Below are positions 7,787-17,752 of a stretch of 64,000 nucleotides of DNA, one piece after another. Position numbers and translations under genes: made by a program. Position 1 is the first letter of the stretch, and each line of letters opens with the position of its first letter. The notes beneath the pieces were generated by a model that worked only from the letters and a program-made list of their open reading frames with translations, made no database searches and had not been told where the DNA came from. The stretch is taken from NCBI GenBank assembly GCA_041178225.1, contig JBEGVV010000258.1, positions 1 to 64,000 on the forward strand. Reading direction: 5' to 3'. Origin of the DNA: CAIOSQ01 sp041178225 (GTDB lineage Bacteria > Pseudomonadota > Alphaproteobacteria > CACIAM-22H2).

Positions 7787-8426
7787 AAGCCCCGCGGGCG
7801 GGGCGCGGCCGCAGGCCGCCGGCCTTGCAGATGAAGTCCGCGACCTCCGCCACGCCCTTTCCGGCCCGCACGTTCGCGAACAGGAAGGGCCTTTGGCCGC
7901 GCATGCGCCGCGCGTCGCGGTCCATGACCTCGAGCGAGGCGCCGACATGCGGCGCGAGGTCGATCTTGTTGATGACCAGCAGGTCGGAGCGCGTGATGCC
8001 CGGGCCGCCCTTGCGCGGGATCTTCTCCCCGGCGGCGACGTCGATCACGTAGATCGTGATGTCGGCGAGCTCGGGCGAGAAGGTGGCGGCGAGGTTGTCG
8101 CCGCCCGACTCGATGAACATGAGCTCGAGCCCCGGGAAGCGGCGGTTCATCTGCTCCACCGCGGCGAGGTTGATCGAGGCGTCCTCGCGGATCGCGGTAT
8201 GCGGGCAGCCGCCCGTCTCGACGCCCATGATGCGCTCCGGCGCCAGCGCGCCCGAGCGCGTCAGGAACTCCGCGTCCTCCTTCGTGTAGATGTCGTTGGT
8301 GATCGCGGCGACGTCGAGCCGCTCGCGCATGGACTTGCACAGCGCGTCGACCAGCGCGGTCTTGCCGGAGCCGACCGGGCCGCCGACGCCGACGCGCAGC
8401 GGGCCCGTCGAGGAACGATTGGTCAT
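7785..8426 (-). CDS. ureG: Urease accessory GTPase UreG
   Basis: UreG is the GTPase that drives nickel delivery to apo-urease together with UreD, UreF and UreE. The 213-residue protein has the P-loop GPVGSGKT at residues 15-22, the ETGGCPHTAIRED block that carries the nickel-binding Cys-Pro-His, and the NKIDLAPHVGA guanine-recognition region. It is the last gene of the operon and overlaps ureF by four bases (ATGA), implying coupled translation. Confidence 0.97.
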   Translation of the reverse strand: MTNRSSTGPLRVGVGGPVGSGKTALVDALCKSMRERLDVAAITNDIYTKEDAEFLTRSGALAPERIMGVETGGCPHTAIREDASINLAAVEQMNRRFPGLELMFIESGGDNLAATFSPELADITIYVIDVAAGEKIPRKGGPGITRSDLLVINKIDLAPHVGASLEVMDRDARRMRGQRPFLFANVRAGKGVAEVADFICKAGGLRPRPARGA

Positions 8427-9121
8427 GAGCGGAACAGCCTCGTGTACTGGGTTTCGTGGCGGATGGAGAGCAGGTCGATCGCCGGGGCCGTGGAGAACAC
8501 GTCGTCGACGGAGGCGATGTACGCGCCCCGCGCGGCGGCGCGCGCCGCCTCCACCTCGAGCGCGGCGATCGCGCGCTGCCCGTCGGTCTGGCCCAGCGGC
8601 ACGAGCCGCACCCCGGCGGAGACGAGGTTCGCGGCGACGGCGTGCAGGTGCGCCAGCAGCAATTCCTCGAGCGGCAGGTCCCAGGCCGCGCCCGCGATGG
8701 CGACCGCCACGGGATGCGCGACCTCGATGCCGCGCGCGGCCAGCATGTCGCCCGCCGCGGCAAGCGCGGGGCGCGGCCAGGCCGCCCGCACCGTGGCGAG
8801 GAAGGCGCGACCCTGCGCCTGGCTCTCCAGCGCGAGCTCGGCGGAGCCGCGCATCGCCGCGGCGCGCTCCGCGACCGTGGCGAGCGCATCGTCGTCGCCT
8901 TCCCGGCAGGCACGCCAGGCAAGGGCCAGGAACGCGGCATCCGCATGCCCGGCGCCGCGCGACAGGACCGTCGCCACGTAGTCGACCAGCGTCGCCAGGT
9001 CGCGCACGCGCCCGTCCTCGACCGCCATCTCGATGCCGTGGCTGTAGCTGAACGCGCCGGTCGGGAAGGACGGGGACATCCAGGCGAGCAGCCTCGGCAA
9101 TGTCGTCTCGGGCCCGGCCAT
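8423..9121 (-). CDS. ureF: Urease accessory protein UreF
   Basis: UreF is the GTPase-regulating partner in the UreDFG nickel-insertion complex. The 232-residue protein starts at the ATG two bases after the ureE stop. It shows the family opening LLAWMSPSFPTGAFSYSHG and the later LPLEELLLAHLHAVAANLVSAG region. The frame is open further upstream through the ureE histidine repeats, but homology starts only at residue 1 of this call, which fixes the start. Confidence 0.95.
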   Translation of the reverse strand: MAGPETTLPRLLAWMSPSFPTGAFSYSHGIEMAVEDGRVRDLATLVDYVATVLSRGAGHADAAFLALAWRACREGDDDALATVAERAAAMRGSAELALESQAQGRAFLATVRAAWPRPALAAAGDMLAARGIEVAHPVAVAIAGAAWDLPLEELLLAHLHAVAANLVSAGVRLVPLGQTDGQRAIAALEVEAARAAARGAYIASVDDVFSTAPAIDLLSIRHETQYTRLFRS

Positions 9122-9122
9122 C

Positions 9123-9722
9123 TCAGTGGCGATGGCCATGCCGGTGGTGGCCGTGGCCATGGTCGTGGCCATGGTCGTGGTCGTGGCCATGGTCGTGGTC
9201 GTGGCCATGGCCGTGGTCGTGCGCGTGCCCATGCCCGTGGCCATGCCCATGGTCGTGGGCGTGGGCATGGCCGTGGCGCGCCTCGCCGGCATGGGCGTAG
9301 GCGCCCTGCTCCGGGGTGAAGGCTGCCTCCAGCCGCGCGACGCGCGCGCCGAGCCCTTCCAGCATCGAGACGATGACATGGTCGTCGCGGATGCGCAGGC
9401 GGCCCGGCAGGATCTCCACCGGGAGGTGCCGGTTGCCGAGATGCCAGGCGAGGCGCGCCAGCGCGGCGGCGCTCTCCGCCTCAACGTCGCAGACCTTCTC
9501 CGGCGCGGCCGCCACCTCGATCACGTCGCCCGTCTCGAGCACCAGGCCGTCGCCGGCATTCATCACCCGCGCCTCCGGCAGGTCGAGCAGGAAGGGCGCG
9601 CCGTCGTCCGTCGCGAGCGCGATGCGCCGGCGGTGGCGGTTGTCGAAGTCGAGGGTCGCGACCCCGACCCGGCGCCGCAGCGGCCAGGCGCCCTTCGGCA
9701 CCACCTCGATCGCCCTGCGCAT
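9123..9722 (-). CDS. ureE: Urease nickel chaperone UreE with long histidine tail
   Basis: UreE carries nickel to the urease assembly complex. The first roughly 140 residues form the usual UreE peptide- and metal-binding domains, including DNRHRRRIAL and the GNRHLPVEIL region, which holds a conserved His. The last 56 or so residues are almost entirely His alternating with Gly, Asp or Ala: I count 27 histidines in the tail, more than the ten in the well-studied Klebsiella tail. Such tails store nickel. The DNA encoding it is a degenerate 12-bp tandem repeat. The start two bases after the ureC stop gives 199 residues. Confidence 0.96.
   Translation of the reverse strand: MRRAIEVVPKGAWPLRRRVGVATLDFDNRHRRRIALATDDGAPFLLDLPEARVMNAGDGLVLETGDVIEVAAAPEKVCDVEAESAAALARLAWHLGNRHLPVEILPGRLRIRDDHVIVSMLEGLGARVARLEAAFTPEQGAYAHAGEARHGHAHAHDHGHGHGHGHAHDHGHGHDHDHGHDHDHGHDHGHGHHRHGHRH
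9126..9278. repeat. Low-complexity tandem repeat encoding the UreE His tail
   Basis: Units of the type GTGGCCATGGTC are repeated with variation across about 150 bp. On the minus strand they encode His-Gly/His-Asp pairs. The array is within ureE and explains the apparent open frames on the opposite strand. It is a likely site of repeat-number variation between strains. Confidence 0.8.
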
Positions 9723-9724
9723 GG

Positions 9725-11434
<1,710 letters not shown>

Positions 11435-11437
11435 GGC

Positions 11438-11809
11438 TCAGCCCCCCTTCCGCTTCGCGGCCTTGCGCTTCGGCGCGGCCGGCTTCCCCGCGGCGCGCCT
11501 CGCGTCCAGCGCGCCGTTCACCATGCCGCGGAAGCCATGGACGACACGGTCGCCGCCGAAGGCCACGAGCCCGACCTCGCGTGTCTGGCCGGGCTCGAAG
11601 CGCACCGCCGTGCCGGCGGGGATGTCGAGGCGCATGCCGCGCGCGGCCGCGCGGTCGAAGCGCAGCGCGGCGTTGGTCTCGTGGAAATGGTAGTGCGAGC
11701 CGACCTGGATCGGCCGGTCGCCGGTGTTGGCGACCTGGAGGCGCAGCGTGCGGCGGCCCGCGTTGAGCTCGATGTCCCCGGCCGCGAGGATGTATTCGCC
11801 CGGCTTCAT
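11438..11809 (-). CDS. ureB: Urease subunit beta
   Basis: The 123-residue structural subunit carries the family core GSHYHFHETNAALRFDR and the RFEPG motif. It ends with a lysine- and arginine-rich tail of about 20 residues beyond the usual end, which is not part of the conserved fold. It lies between ureA and ureC with gaps of four and three bases. Confidence 0.96.
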   Translation of the reverse strand: MKPGEYILAAGDIELNAGRRTLRLQVANTGDRPIQVGSHYHFHETNAALRFDRAAARGMRLDIPAGTAVRFEPGQTREVGLVAFGGDRVVHGFRGMVNGALDARRAAGKPAAPKRKAAKRKGG

Positions 11810-11813
11810 GGCG

Positions 11814-12116
11814 TCACCTGATCGGCTGGTGGACGGTCACCAGCTTCGTGCCGTCCGGGAAGGTCGCCTCGACCTGGATCTCGTGGATCATCTCAGCCAC
11901 GCCGGACATCACCTGGCCGCGCGCGACCACCTCGGCCCCCGACTTCATCAGGTCGGCGACGCTGCGCCCGTCCCGCGCGCCCTCGACGACATGGTCGGTG
12001 ATCAGCGCGATCGCCTCGGGATGGTTGAGCTTCACGCCGCGCTCGAGGCGGCGGCGCGCCACCACGGCCGCCATCGCCACCAGCAGCTTGTCCTTCTCTC
12101 GGGGCGTCAGGTTCAT
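11814..12116 (-). CDS. ureA: Urease subunit gamma
   Basis: The 100-residue subunit begins with MNLTPREKDKLLVAMAA and ends with KLVTVHQPIR, both hallmarks of the family, and is the standard length. It is the second gene of the ureDABCEFG operon, 48 bases after ureD. The separate gamma and beta genes are the usual bacterial arrangement. Confidence 0.97.
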   Translation of the reverse strand: MNLTPREKDKLLVAMAAVVARRRLERGVKLNHPEAIALITDHVVEGARDGRSVADLMKSGAEVVARGQVMSGVAEMIHEIQVEATFPDGTKLVTVHQPIR

Positions 12117-12164
12117 CTTGCCTCCCTCGCGGCGATCCCATCCATGCGGGTGGGTCGCCGTGCA

Positions 12165-13028
12165 TCAAATATGCCATAGCCTCGGCAGGCGCGCGGGCAA
12201 TGATCCGCCCGCCGCGCGCAGGAAGCGCCAGGCCGCCGCGACGCCCCGGCGCAACGCCTGCGCGTCGGGCGAAAGGCCACGCACCAGCAGGATTTCGCCC
12301 ATGCAGGAGGCAGCGATGCCTTCTCCGTGGCCTGCAAGCGCCGCGCGCAGGCCCTCGAGCAGCGCCGGGCCGTCCGCGCCGCAATAGGCGAGCGTCGCCA
12401 TCGCGGCCGCGCCGTCGAGGGCGAAGGGCGCGTCGAGCGCCCCGGGGGCCTCGGGCCCGAGCGCGAGGGCATCGGCCCAGGCCAGCCTGCCATCGCGACG
12501 TATCTCCCAGCGATCGCGCAGCCAGGCGCGCCCGATGGTCTCGCCGCGCGCGCGGCGCCCGAAGACCAGGATCTCCCCGGCGAGGCAGCGCGCGCCCGCG
12601 GCGAGGCTGATCGAGAGCCGTCGGTCCAGCCGGCTGGCGTCGAAGAGGATCGTCTCCTGCGGCATCCACTCGAGCCATGCGTCGCGCCCGGCCGACAGCG
12701 CGGTTCGGATCGCGACCTCGGGCCCGTCGGAGCGATAGACCTTCTCGGCCGACTGCCCGGTGACCAGCGCGCGCGCGCGATCCCCGACCTCGATCTCGGT
12801 ACGCAGCGAGTCGCCGCCGACGAGCCCGCCCGCGGTGTTGAGCAGCACGACATGCGGGAGGGCGTCGTCCACGGGCTCGGGCAGCAGGACGCGCACGGGG
12901 TCGTGGTGCCAGAGTTCGCGCAGCCGCGTCGTCCCGGCGTCGTCGCGCAGCGTCACGCGCGCGCCGCCCTCGACGCGCACGCGCCTGCGCCCGCCAGCCA
13001 TGCGCGAAGCATCCGCCACCATGTCCAT
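12165..13028 (-). CDS. ureD: Urease accessory protein UreD
   Basis: UreD (UreH) scaffolds the UreFG complex on apo-urease. The 287-residue protein has the conserved NTAGGLVGGDSL block near residue 65, the TGQSAEKVYRS region and the WLEWMPQETILFD motif. It is the first gene of the operon. ATG codons at 13028, 13022 and 13001 are all possible starts; none has a clear ribosome-binding site, and the candidate promoter lies so close to the first that the message may be nearly leaderless. Confidence 0.95.
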   Translation of the reverse strand: MDMVADASRMAGGRRRVRVEGGARVTLRDDAGTTRLRELWHHDPVRVLLPEPVDDALPHVVLLNTAGGLVGGDSLRTEIEVGDRARALVTGQSAEKVYRSDGPEVAIRTALSAGRDAWLEWMPQETILFDASRLDRRLSISLAAGARCLAGEILVFGRRARGETIGRAWLRDRWEIRRDGRLAWADALALGPEAPGALDAPFALDGAAAMATLAYCGADGPALLEGLRAALAGHGEGIAASCMGEILLVRGLSPDAQALRRGVAAAWRFLRAAGGSLPARLPRLWHI

Positions 13029-13034
13029 CCCCGC

Positions 13035-13086
13035 ATGCTAGGCGCGCGTCGCCGTGCTTGCCAAACACCGCCTGCCCCAGTCTCAT
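13035..13086. promoter_or_regulatory. Possible overlapping divergent promoters (ureD and SDR operon)
   Basis: On the minus strand TTGGCA (13064-13059) is followed after 18 bases by TAGCAT (13040-13035), facing ureD. On the plus strand TTGCCA (13058-13063) is followed after 17 bases by TCTCAT (13081-13086), facing the SDR gene. The two -35 hexamers use the same TTGCCAA bases. Each match is only moderate (five of six and four of six), so this is tentative. Confidence 0.3.
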
Positions 13087-13112
13087 GTCGCCAGGACGAG
13101 GGAGGGACCGAC

Positions 13113-13889
13113 ATGGACAAGGCTCTTGCCGGCCAGCGCGCGCTGGTCACGGCCGGCGCATCCGGCATCGGCCGCGCGATCGCGCGGCGCTTCGCCGCGG
13201 AGGGCGCGCGCGTCTTCGTATGCGACGTGGACGGGAAGGCGCTCGCGGCCTTCCTCGCCGAGAACCCCGGCAGTTCGGGCATCCTCGCAGACGTCGCCGA
13301 TCCCGCGCAGGTGGATCGCCTGTTCGACGCCGTCGCGTCAGGCCTCGGCGGCCTCGACATCCTCGTCAACAACGCGGGCATCGCCGGGCCGACGCGCAAG
13401 GTCGAGGAGGTCACGGTCGCGGACTGGGACCGCTGCATCGCGATCAACCTCAACGGCATGTTCTACTGCACGCGGCGCGGCGTGCCGCTGCTGAAGGCCG
13501 CCGGCGGCGGCTCGATCGTCAACCTGTCCTCGGTGGCGGGCCGCCTCGGCTACCCGCTTCGCACGCCCTACGCCGCCTCGAAATGGGCGGTGGTCGGCCT
13601 CACCAAGAGCCTCGCCATGGAACTCGGCCCCGACGGCATCCGCGTCAACTGCATCCAGCCGGGCCTCGTCGCCGGCCCGCGCATCGACGGCGTCATCGGC
13701 GCCAAGGCAGAGGCCTTCGGCATCGGCTTCGACGAGATGAAGCAGCGCCTGCTCGCGAACGTCTCGCTGCGCCACATGGTGACGTCGGACGACATCGCCG
13801 AGATGGCGCTCTTCGTCTGCTCGCGCGCGGGCTCCAGCATCACCGGCCAGGCCCTCTCGGTCTGCGGCGACCACCAGGTGCTCCAGTGA
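13113..13889 (+). CDS. Short-chain dehydrogenase/reductase
   Basis: A classical 258-residue SDR oxidoreductase, NAD(P)-dependent and cytoplasmic. It has TAGASGIGRA for cofactor binding near residue 13, NNAGIAG near 87, the catalytic serine in NLSSVAG and the YAASK pair near 153. An Asp at the end of the second strand (VCDVDGK) suggests NAD rather than NADP. A strong GGGAGG-like site precedes the ATG. It overlaps the next dehydrogenase gene by four bases (GTGA), so both act on related substrates in one operon ending in a beta-keto acid cleavage enzyme. Confidence 0.92.
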   Translation: MDKALAGQRALVTAGASGIGRAIARRFAAEGARVFVCDVDGKALAAFLAENPGSSGILADVADPAQVDRLFDAVASGLGGLDILVNNAGIAGPTRKVEEVTVADWDRCIAINLNGMFYCTRRGVPLLKAAGGGSIVNLSSVAGRLGYPLRTPYAASKWAVVGLTKSLAMELGPDGIRVNCIQPGLVAGPRIDGVIGAKAEAFGIGFDEMKQRLLANVSLRHMVTSDDIAEMALFVCSRAGSSITGQALSVCGDHQVLQ

Positions 13890-14830
13890 AGGCCGCGATC
13901 GCGATCGTCGGCAGCGGCTTCATCGGCCGCGGCTGGGCCGCGCGCTTCGCCTCGGCGGGCGCGACGGTGAGGCTCTGGGACAGCAACCCCGCCGCGCCGG
14001 GCGCCGCGCTGCGCTGGCTCGACGAGACGCTCCCGGCGATGGAGAAGCTCGGCCTGATCGCCGACGCGGCGGGCGCGCGGGCGCGCGCCACCGCCTGCAC
14101 GACGCTCGAGGAGGCGCTGGCCGGCGTCGACTACGTGCAGGAGAACGCGCCCGAGGACCTCGCGCTCAAGCGCGACCTCCACCGGCGCATCGACGCGGCG
14201 GACTGCGCCTCGGCCGTGGTCGGCAGCTCGACCTCCACCTTCCCCGGCAGCCGCATCTTCGGCGGGCTGCGCGGCGCGGCGCGCTGCCTCGTGGCGCATC
14301 CCGCCAACCCGCCGCATCTCCTTCCCGTCGTCGAGCTTGTGCCGACGCCGGACACCGCGCCCGAGGCGCTCGCGCGCTGCAGGTCGCTGATGCAGGAGGC
14401 CGGCCAGGTGCCGGTGCTGCTGAAGAAGGAGATCGAGGGCTTCGTGATGAACCGGCTGCAGGCCGGCGTCATCTGCGAGGCGATCAGCCTCGTCGCCGAC
14501 GGCGTGATCGAGCCCGACGACCTCGACGCGGTGATCCGCCACTCGCTCGGCCTGCGCTGGTCCTTCATGGGCCCGTTCGAGACCATGGACCTCAACGCGC
14601 CATCCGGCTTCCTCGACTACGCCACGCGCTATGGCGGCCCGCTGCGCGGCCTCGGCCGCGACCTCAAGGTCGCCGCGGACTGGCCCTCCGAGGCGCTGGC
14701 GCGCATCGAGGCCGAGCGCCGCGCGCGCGTGCCGGCCACGGGGCTGCCCGCGCGCGGCGGCTGGCGCGACCGGCGCCTGATGGCGCTCGCCGCGCACAAG
14801 AAGCAGATGAACGACAAGGAAGGGGAGTGA
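13886..14830 (+). CDS. 3-hydroxyacyl-CoA dehydrogenase-type (L-gulonate/carnitine dehydrogenase-like) enzyme
   Basis: The 314-residue protein has the NAD-binding opening IAIVGSGFIGRGWAARF and the 3HCDH C-terminal domain with FVMNRLQAG and SLGLRWSFMGPFETMDLNA. This places it near lambda-crystallin/L-gulonate 3-dehydrogenase and L-carnitine 3-dehydrogenase, which oxidise free beta-hydroxy acids instead of CoA esters. I start it at the GTG overlapping the SDR stop, since homology begins there. The next gene, a BKACE enzyme, would cleave the beta-keto acid formed. The exact substrate is unknown. Confidence 0.88.
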   Translation: MKAAIAIVGSGFIGRGWAARFASAGATVRLWDSNPAAPGAALRWLDETLPAMEKLGLIADAAGARARATACTTLEEALAGVDYVQENAPEDLALKRDLHRRIDAADCASAVVGSSTSTFPGSRIFGGLRGAARCLVAHPANPPHLLPVVELVPTPDTAPEALARCRSLMQEAGQVPVLLKKEIEGFVMNRLQAGVICEAISLVADGVIEPDDLDAVIRHSLGLRWSFMGPFETMDLNAPSGFLDYATRYGGPLRGLGRDLKVAADWPSEALARIEAERRARVPATGLPARGGWRDRRLMALAAHKKQMNDKEGE

Positions 14831-14835
14831 CGACC

Positions 14836-15786
14836 ATGGCAGACGCGAAGCCGAAGGCCCGGCGCAAGACGATCATCACCTGCGCGGTGACCGGCTCCAT
14901 CCACACGCCGACGATGTCGCCGCACCTGCCGATCACGCCGGACGAGATCGCGCGGGAATCGATAGCGGCCGCCGAGGCCGGCGCCTCGATCATCCACCTC
15001 CACGCGCGCGACCCGAAGGATGGTCGCCCGACGCCGTCGCCCGACGTCTTCATGGAGTTCCTGCCGCGCATCAAGCAGGCCTGCGACGCGGTGGTGAACA
15101 TCACCACCGGCGGCGGCCACGGCATGACGGTGGCCGAGCGCCTCGCCGCGCCGCTGCGCGCGAGCCCGGAGATGACCTCGCTCAACATGGGCTCGATGAA
15201 CTTCGGCCTCTACCCGATGCTCGAGCGCTACAAGGAGTTCAGGCACGACTGGGAGCGCGTCCACCTCGAGAACAGCCGCGACTTCATCTTCCGCAACACG
15301 TTCAAGGACATCGAGACGGTCCTGCACGAGCTCGGCGACAAGCACGGCACGCGCTTCGAGTTCGAGTGCTACGACGTCGGCCACCTCTACACGCTGGCGC
15401 ATTTCCTCGAGCGCGGCCTCGTCAAGCCGCCGCTCTTCGTGCAGACGATCTTCGGCATCCTCGGCGGCATCGGCCCGCACCCGGAGGACGTCATGCACAT
15501 GAGGCGCACGGCCGACCGGCTCTTCGGCGACCAGTACCGCTGGTCGGTGCTCGCGGCAGGCCGCCACCAGATGCCGCTCCTCACCATGGCCGCGACGATG
15601 GGCGCAAACGTGCGCGTCGGGCTCGAGGACTCGCTCTGGCTCGGGCCGGGGCAGCTCGCGAAGTCCAACGCCGACCAGGTGCGCAAGATCCGCACGATCA
15701 TCGAGAGCCTGGGCGGGGAGATCGCGACGCCGGCCGAGGCGCGCGCGATGCTGGGCCTGAAGGGCGGGGACCGCGTCGCCTTCTGA
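14836..15786 (+). CDS. Beta-keto acid cleavage enzyme (BKACE, DUF849)
   Basis: BKACE enzymes are zinc-dependent and condense a beta-keto acid with acetyl-CoA to give a shorter CoA ester and acetoacetate; family members include 3-keto-5-aminohexanoate and dehydrocarnitine cleavage enzymes. The 316-residue protein opens with TCAVTGSIHTPTMSPHLP, has the zinc ligands in IIHLHARD and the late VGLEDSLWLGPGQLAKSNA block. A GTG at 14827 overlaps the previous stop, but the ATG at 14836 has the better site (GGAAGGGGAG). The two dehydrogenases upstream probably make its substrate. Confidence 0.93.
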   Translation: MADAKPKARRKTIITCAVTGSIHTPTMSPHLPITPDEIARESIAAAEAGASIIHLHARDPKDGRPTPSPDVFMEFLPRIKQACDAVVNITTGGGHGMTVAERLAAPLRASPEMTSLNMGSMNFGLYPMLERYKEFRHDWERVHLENSRDFIFRNTFKDIETVLHELGDKHGTRFEFECYDVGHLYTLAHFLERGLVKPPLFVQTIFGILGGIGPHPEDVMHMRRTADRLFGDQYRWSVLAAGRHQMPLLTMAATMGANVRVGLEDSLWLGPGQLAKSNADQVRKIRTIIESLGGEIATPAEARAMLGLKGGDRVAF

Positions 15787-15798
15787 CGCGGCGCCCCG

Positions 15799-17691
15799 TC
15801 AGCGCCTGAAGCGCGCGAGCTCCTCGGCGACGCGGGCGAAGACGCTCTTCCAGTCGCGCTGGCGCGGCTGGCGGAACAGGCGCATCGACGGGTACCAGGG
15901 CGTGTCGTCGCGCCCGAGCATCCAGCGCCAGTCGGGCGAGAACGGGACCATCGTCCAGACCGGGCGGCGGATCGCGCCGGCGAGGTGCACGATCGAGGTG
16001 TCGGCGGCGACGAGCAGGTCGAGCGCGCAGAGCGCCGCCGCGCTTTCCGCGAAGTCGGTGAGCAGCGGCGCCATGTCCTCCACCTTGCCGAGCCGCGCGA
16101 GGTCGGCGTCGTCGCCCTCGCGCCGGTTCTTCTGCATGGAGAAGAAGCGCACGCCCGGCACGTCGAGGAGCGGGCCGAAGGCGAGCGGGCGGAACGACCT
16201 GTGGTGGTCGTTGCCGTGCTGCGGGTTGCCCGCCCAGACGAGGCCCACGCGCAGCCCGCCGCCCTGCCCCAGCCGCTCCTTCCAGGCGCGCACCAGCTCC
16301 GGGTCCGGCGCGAGCTCGTCGCCGGGCGGCGGGATCGTGTCGAGCTCGCAGGCGAGCACGCCGGGGATGCTCAGCAGCGGGCAATGCACGTCGAAATGCG
16401 GCAGCGGGTTGCCGCGCTGCACGAGGCGGATGCCAGGCCGCGCGAGCGGCGCGGCAAGGCGCAGCAGTTCGGGCTGGATCTCCACGACGACGTCGGCGCC
16501 GAGCGCGCGCACGATCGGCACGTAGCGCAGGAACTGCAGCGTGTCGCCCAGGCCCTGCTCGGCATGGAGCAGGATCGTCTGCCCGACGATGGACTCGCCG
16601 CGCCACCAGGGCTGCCGGAAGGGCCGCGGCGGCAGGACGGCGAGCTTCCAGCGCGCCTCGTAGCGCTCCCAGCCCTCGCGGAACTGGCCCAGCGTGAGCA
16701 GCGCCTGGCTCATGTTGCTGACGGCCTCGTGGTAGACGGGCCTCAGCTCGAGGGCCTTGCGGAAATGCGCCACCGCCTCCTCGTGGCGGCAGCGACCCAT
16801 CAGGACGATGCCGAGGTTGCCGAAGCCATCCGCATAGTTCGGCCGCAGCTCCAGCGCCTTGCGGTAGCAGGCCTCGGCCTCGTCGAGGCGCCCCTGCCGG
16901 AAGAACGTGTTGCCGAGGTTGTTGTGCGCCTCGGGGAAGTCCTCGCGGATCGCGATCGCGGCGCGGAAGCTCGCCTCGGCGTCGGCGAGGCGGCCGAGAT
17001 GCTTGAGGCGGCTGCCCAGCTGGTTGTGCGCCTCGGCGTCGCGCGGATCGAGCTCGATCGCGCGGCGGAAGCACGCGATCGCCTCGTCGTGCTTGTTCTG
17101 GCGCGCGAGCACCATGCCCTGGCCGCGATGCGCGTCGCCGTAGTCCGGGCGCAGCCCGAGGGCCTCGAGGAAATGCTTCGCGGCGTCGTCGAGCGCGCCC
17201 GACTTGCGCAGCAGGTGGCCGAGGTTGTTGTGCGCCTCCGGGAATTCGGGGCGGGCCGCGATCGCGGCGCGGTAGCTCGCCGCGGCCTCGCGCCAGCGCT
17301 GGCGCTTCTCGTGCAGCGCGCCGAGGTTGTTGTGCGCGTCCGCGTAGCGGCGGTCCAGCTTCACCGCCTGCTCGTAGTGCTTCTGCGCCTCGTCGAGCCG
17401 GCCGAGCGCCTGCAGCGCCGTGCCAAGGTTGCCGTGGAAGGGCGCCGCGCCCGGATTGGCGGCGATGGCCGCGCGGATCTTCTCGACCGCCGCCGCCGGC
17501 TCGCCGCGCTGGATGTCGAGCACGCCCATGAGGTGCAGCGCGCCGGGATGGCCGGGCCGCTCGCGCAGCACGCGCTCGTAGAGCGCCTGCGCCTCCGACA
17601 GGCGCCTTGCCTGGTGGAGCCGCACGCCCTCCTCGAACAACGCCCTGGTCCCGGCCGCCGCCTCGGCGGAGGGGGCGCCGCTCCCGGTCAT
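15799..17691 (-). CDS. TPR protein with glycosyltransferase-like C-terminal domain
   Basis: The first 380 or so residues of this 630-residue protein are tandem tetratricopeptide repeats, several with the pattern EAHNNLG. The C-terminal part contains AEQGLGDTLQFLRYVP and LVAADTSIVHLAGAI, features of GT9/heptosyltransferase-like folds in large TPR-glycosyltransferase fusions. It has no signal peptide. Members are often annotated as O-GlcNAc-transferase-like, but the donor and acceptor are unknown. It converges with the BKACE gene. A second protein of the same design is encoded at 26716-28341. Confidence 0.85.
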   Translation of the reverse strand: MTGSGAPSAEAAAGTRALFEEGVRLHQARRLSEAQALYERVLRERPGHPGALHLMGVLDIQRGEPAAAVEKIRAAIAANPGAAPFHGNLGTALQALGRLDEAQKHYEQAVKLDRRYADAHNNLGALHEKRQRWREAAASYRAAIAARPEFPEAHNNLGHLLRKSGALDDAAKHFLEALGLRPDYGDAHRGQGMVLARQNKHDEAIACFRRAIELDPRDAEAHNQLGSRLKHLGRLADAEASFRAAIAIREDFPEAHNNLGNTFFRQGRLDEAEACYRKALELRPNYADGFGNLGIVLMGRCRHEEAVAHFRKALELRPVYHEAVSNMSQALLTLGQFREGWERYEARWKLAVLPPRPFRQPWWRGESIVGQTILLHAEQGLGDTLQFLRYVPIVRALGADVVVEIQPELLRLAAPLARPGIRLVQRGNPLPHFDVHCPLLSIPGVLACELDTIPPPGDELAPDPELVRAWKERLGQGGGLRVGLVWAGNPQHGNDHHRSFRPLAFGPLLDVPGVRFFSMQKNRREGDDADLARLGKVEDMAPLLTDFAESAAALCALDLLVAADTSIVHLAGAIRRPVWTMVPFSPDWRWMLGRDDTPWYPSMRLFRQPRQRDWKSVFARVAEELARFRR

Positions 17692-17752
17692 GGCGACGAC
17701 CCGTCCGGATGCATGAGCCCATGATAGCGCCGGCGTGCCGGCGGTTCAGCAC

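Noticed and set aside
9126..9278. Possible CRISPR array
   Set aside because: The short repeats are contiguous, imperfect and coding; there are no spacers and no cas genes.
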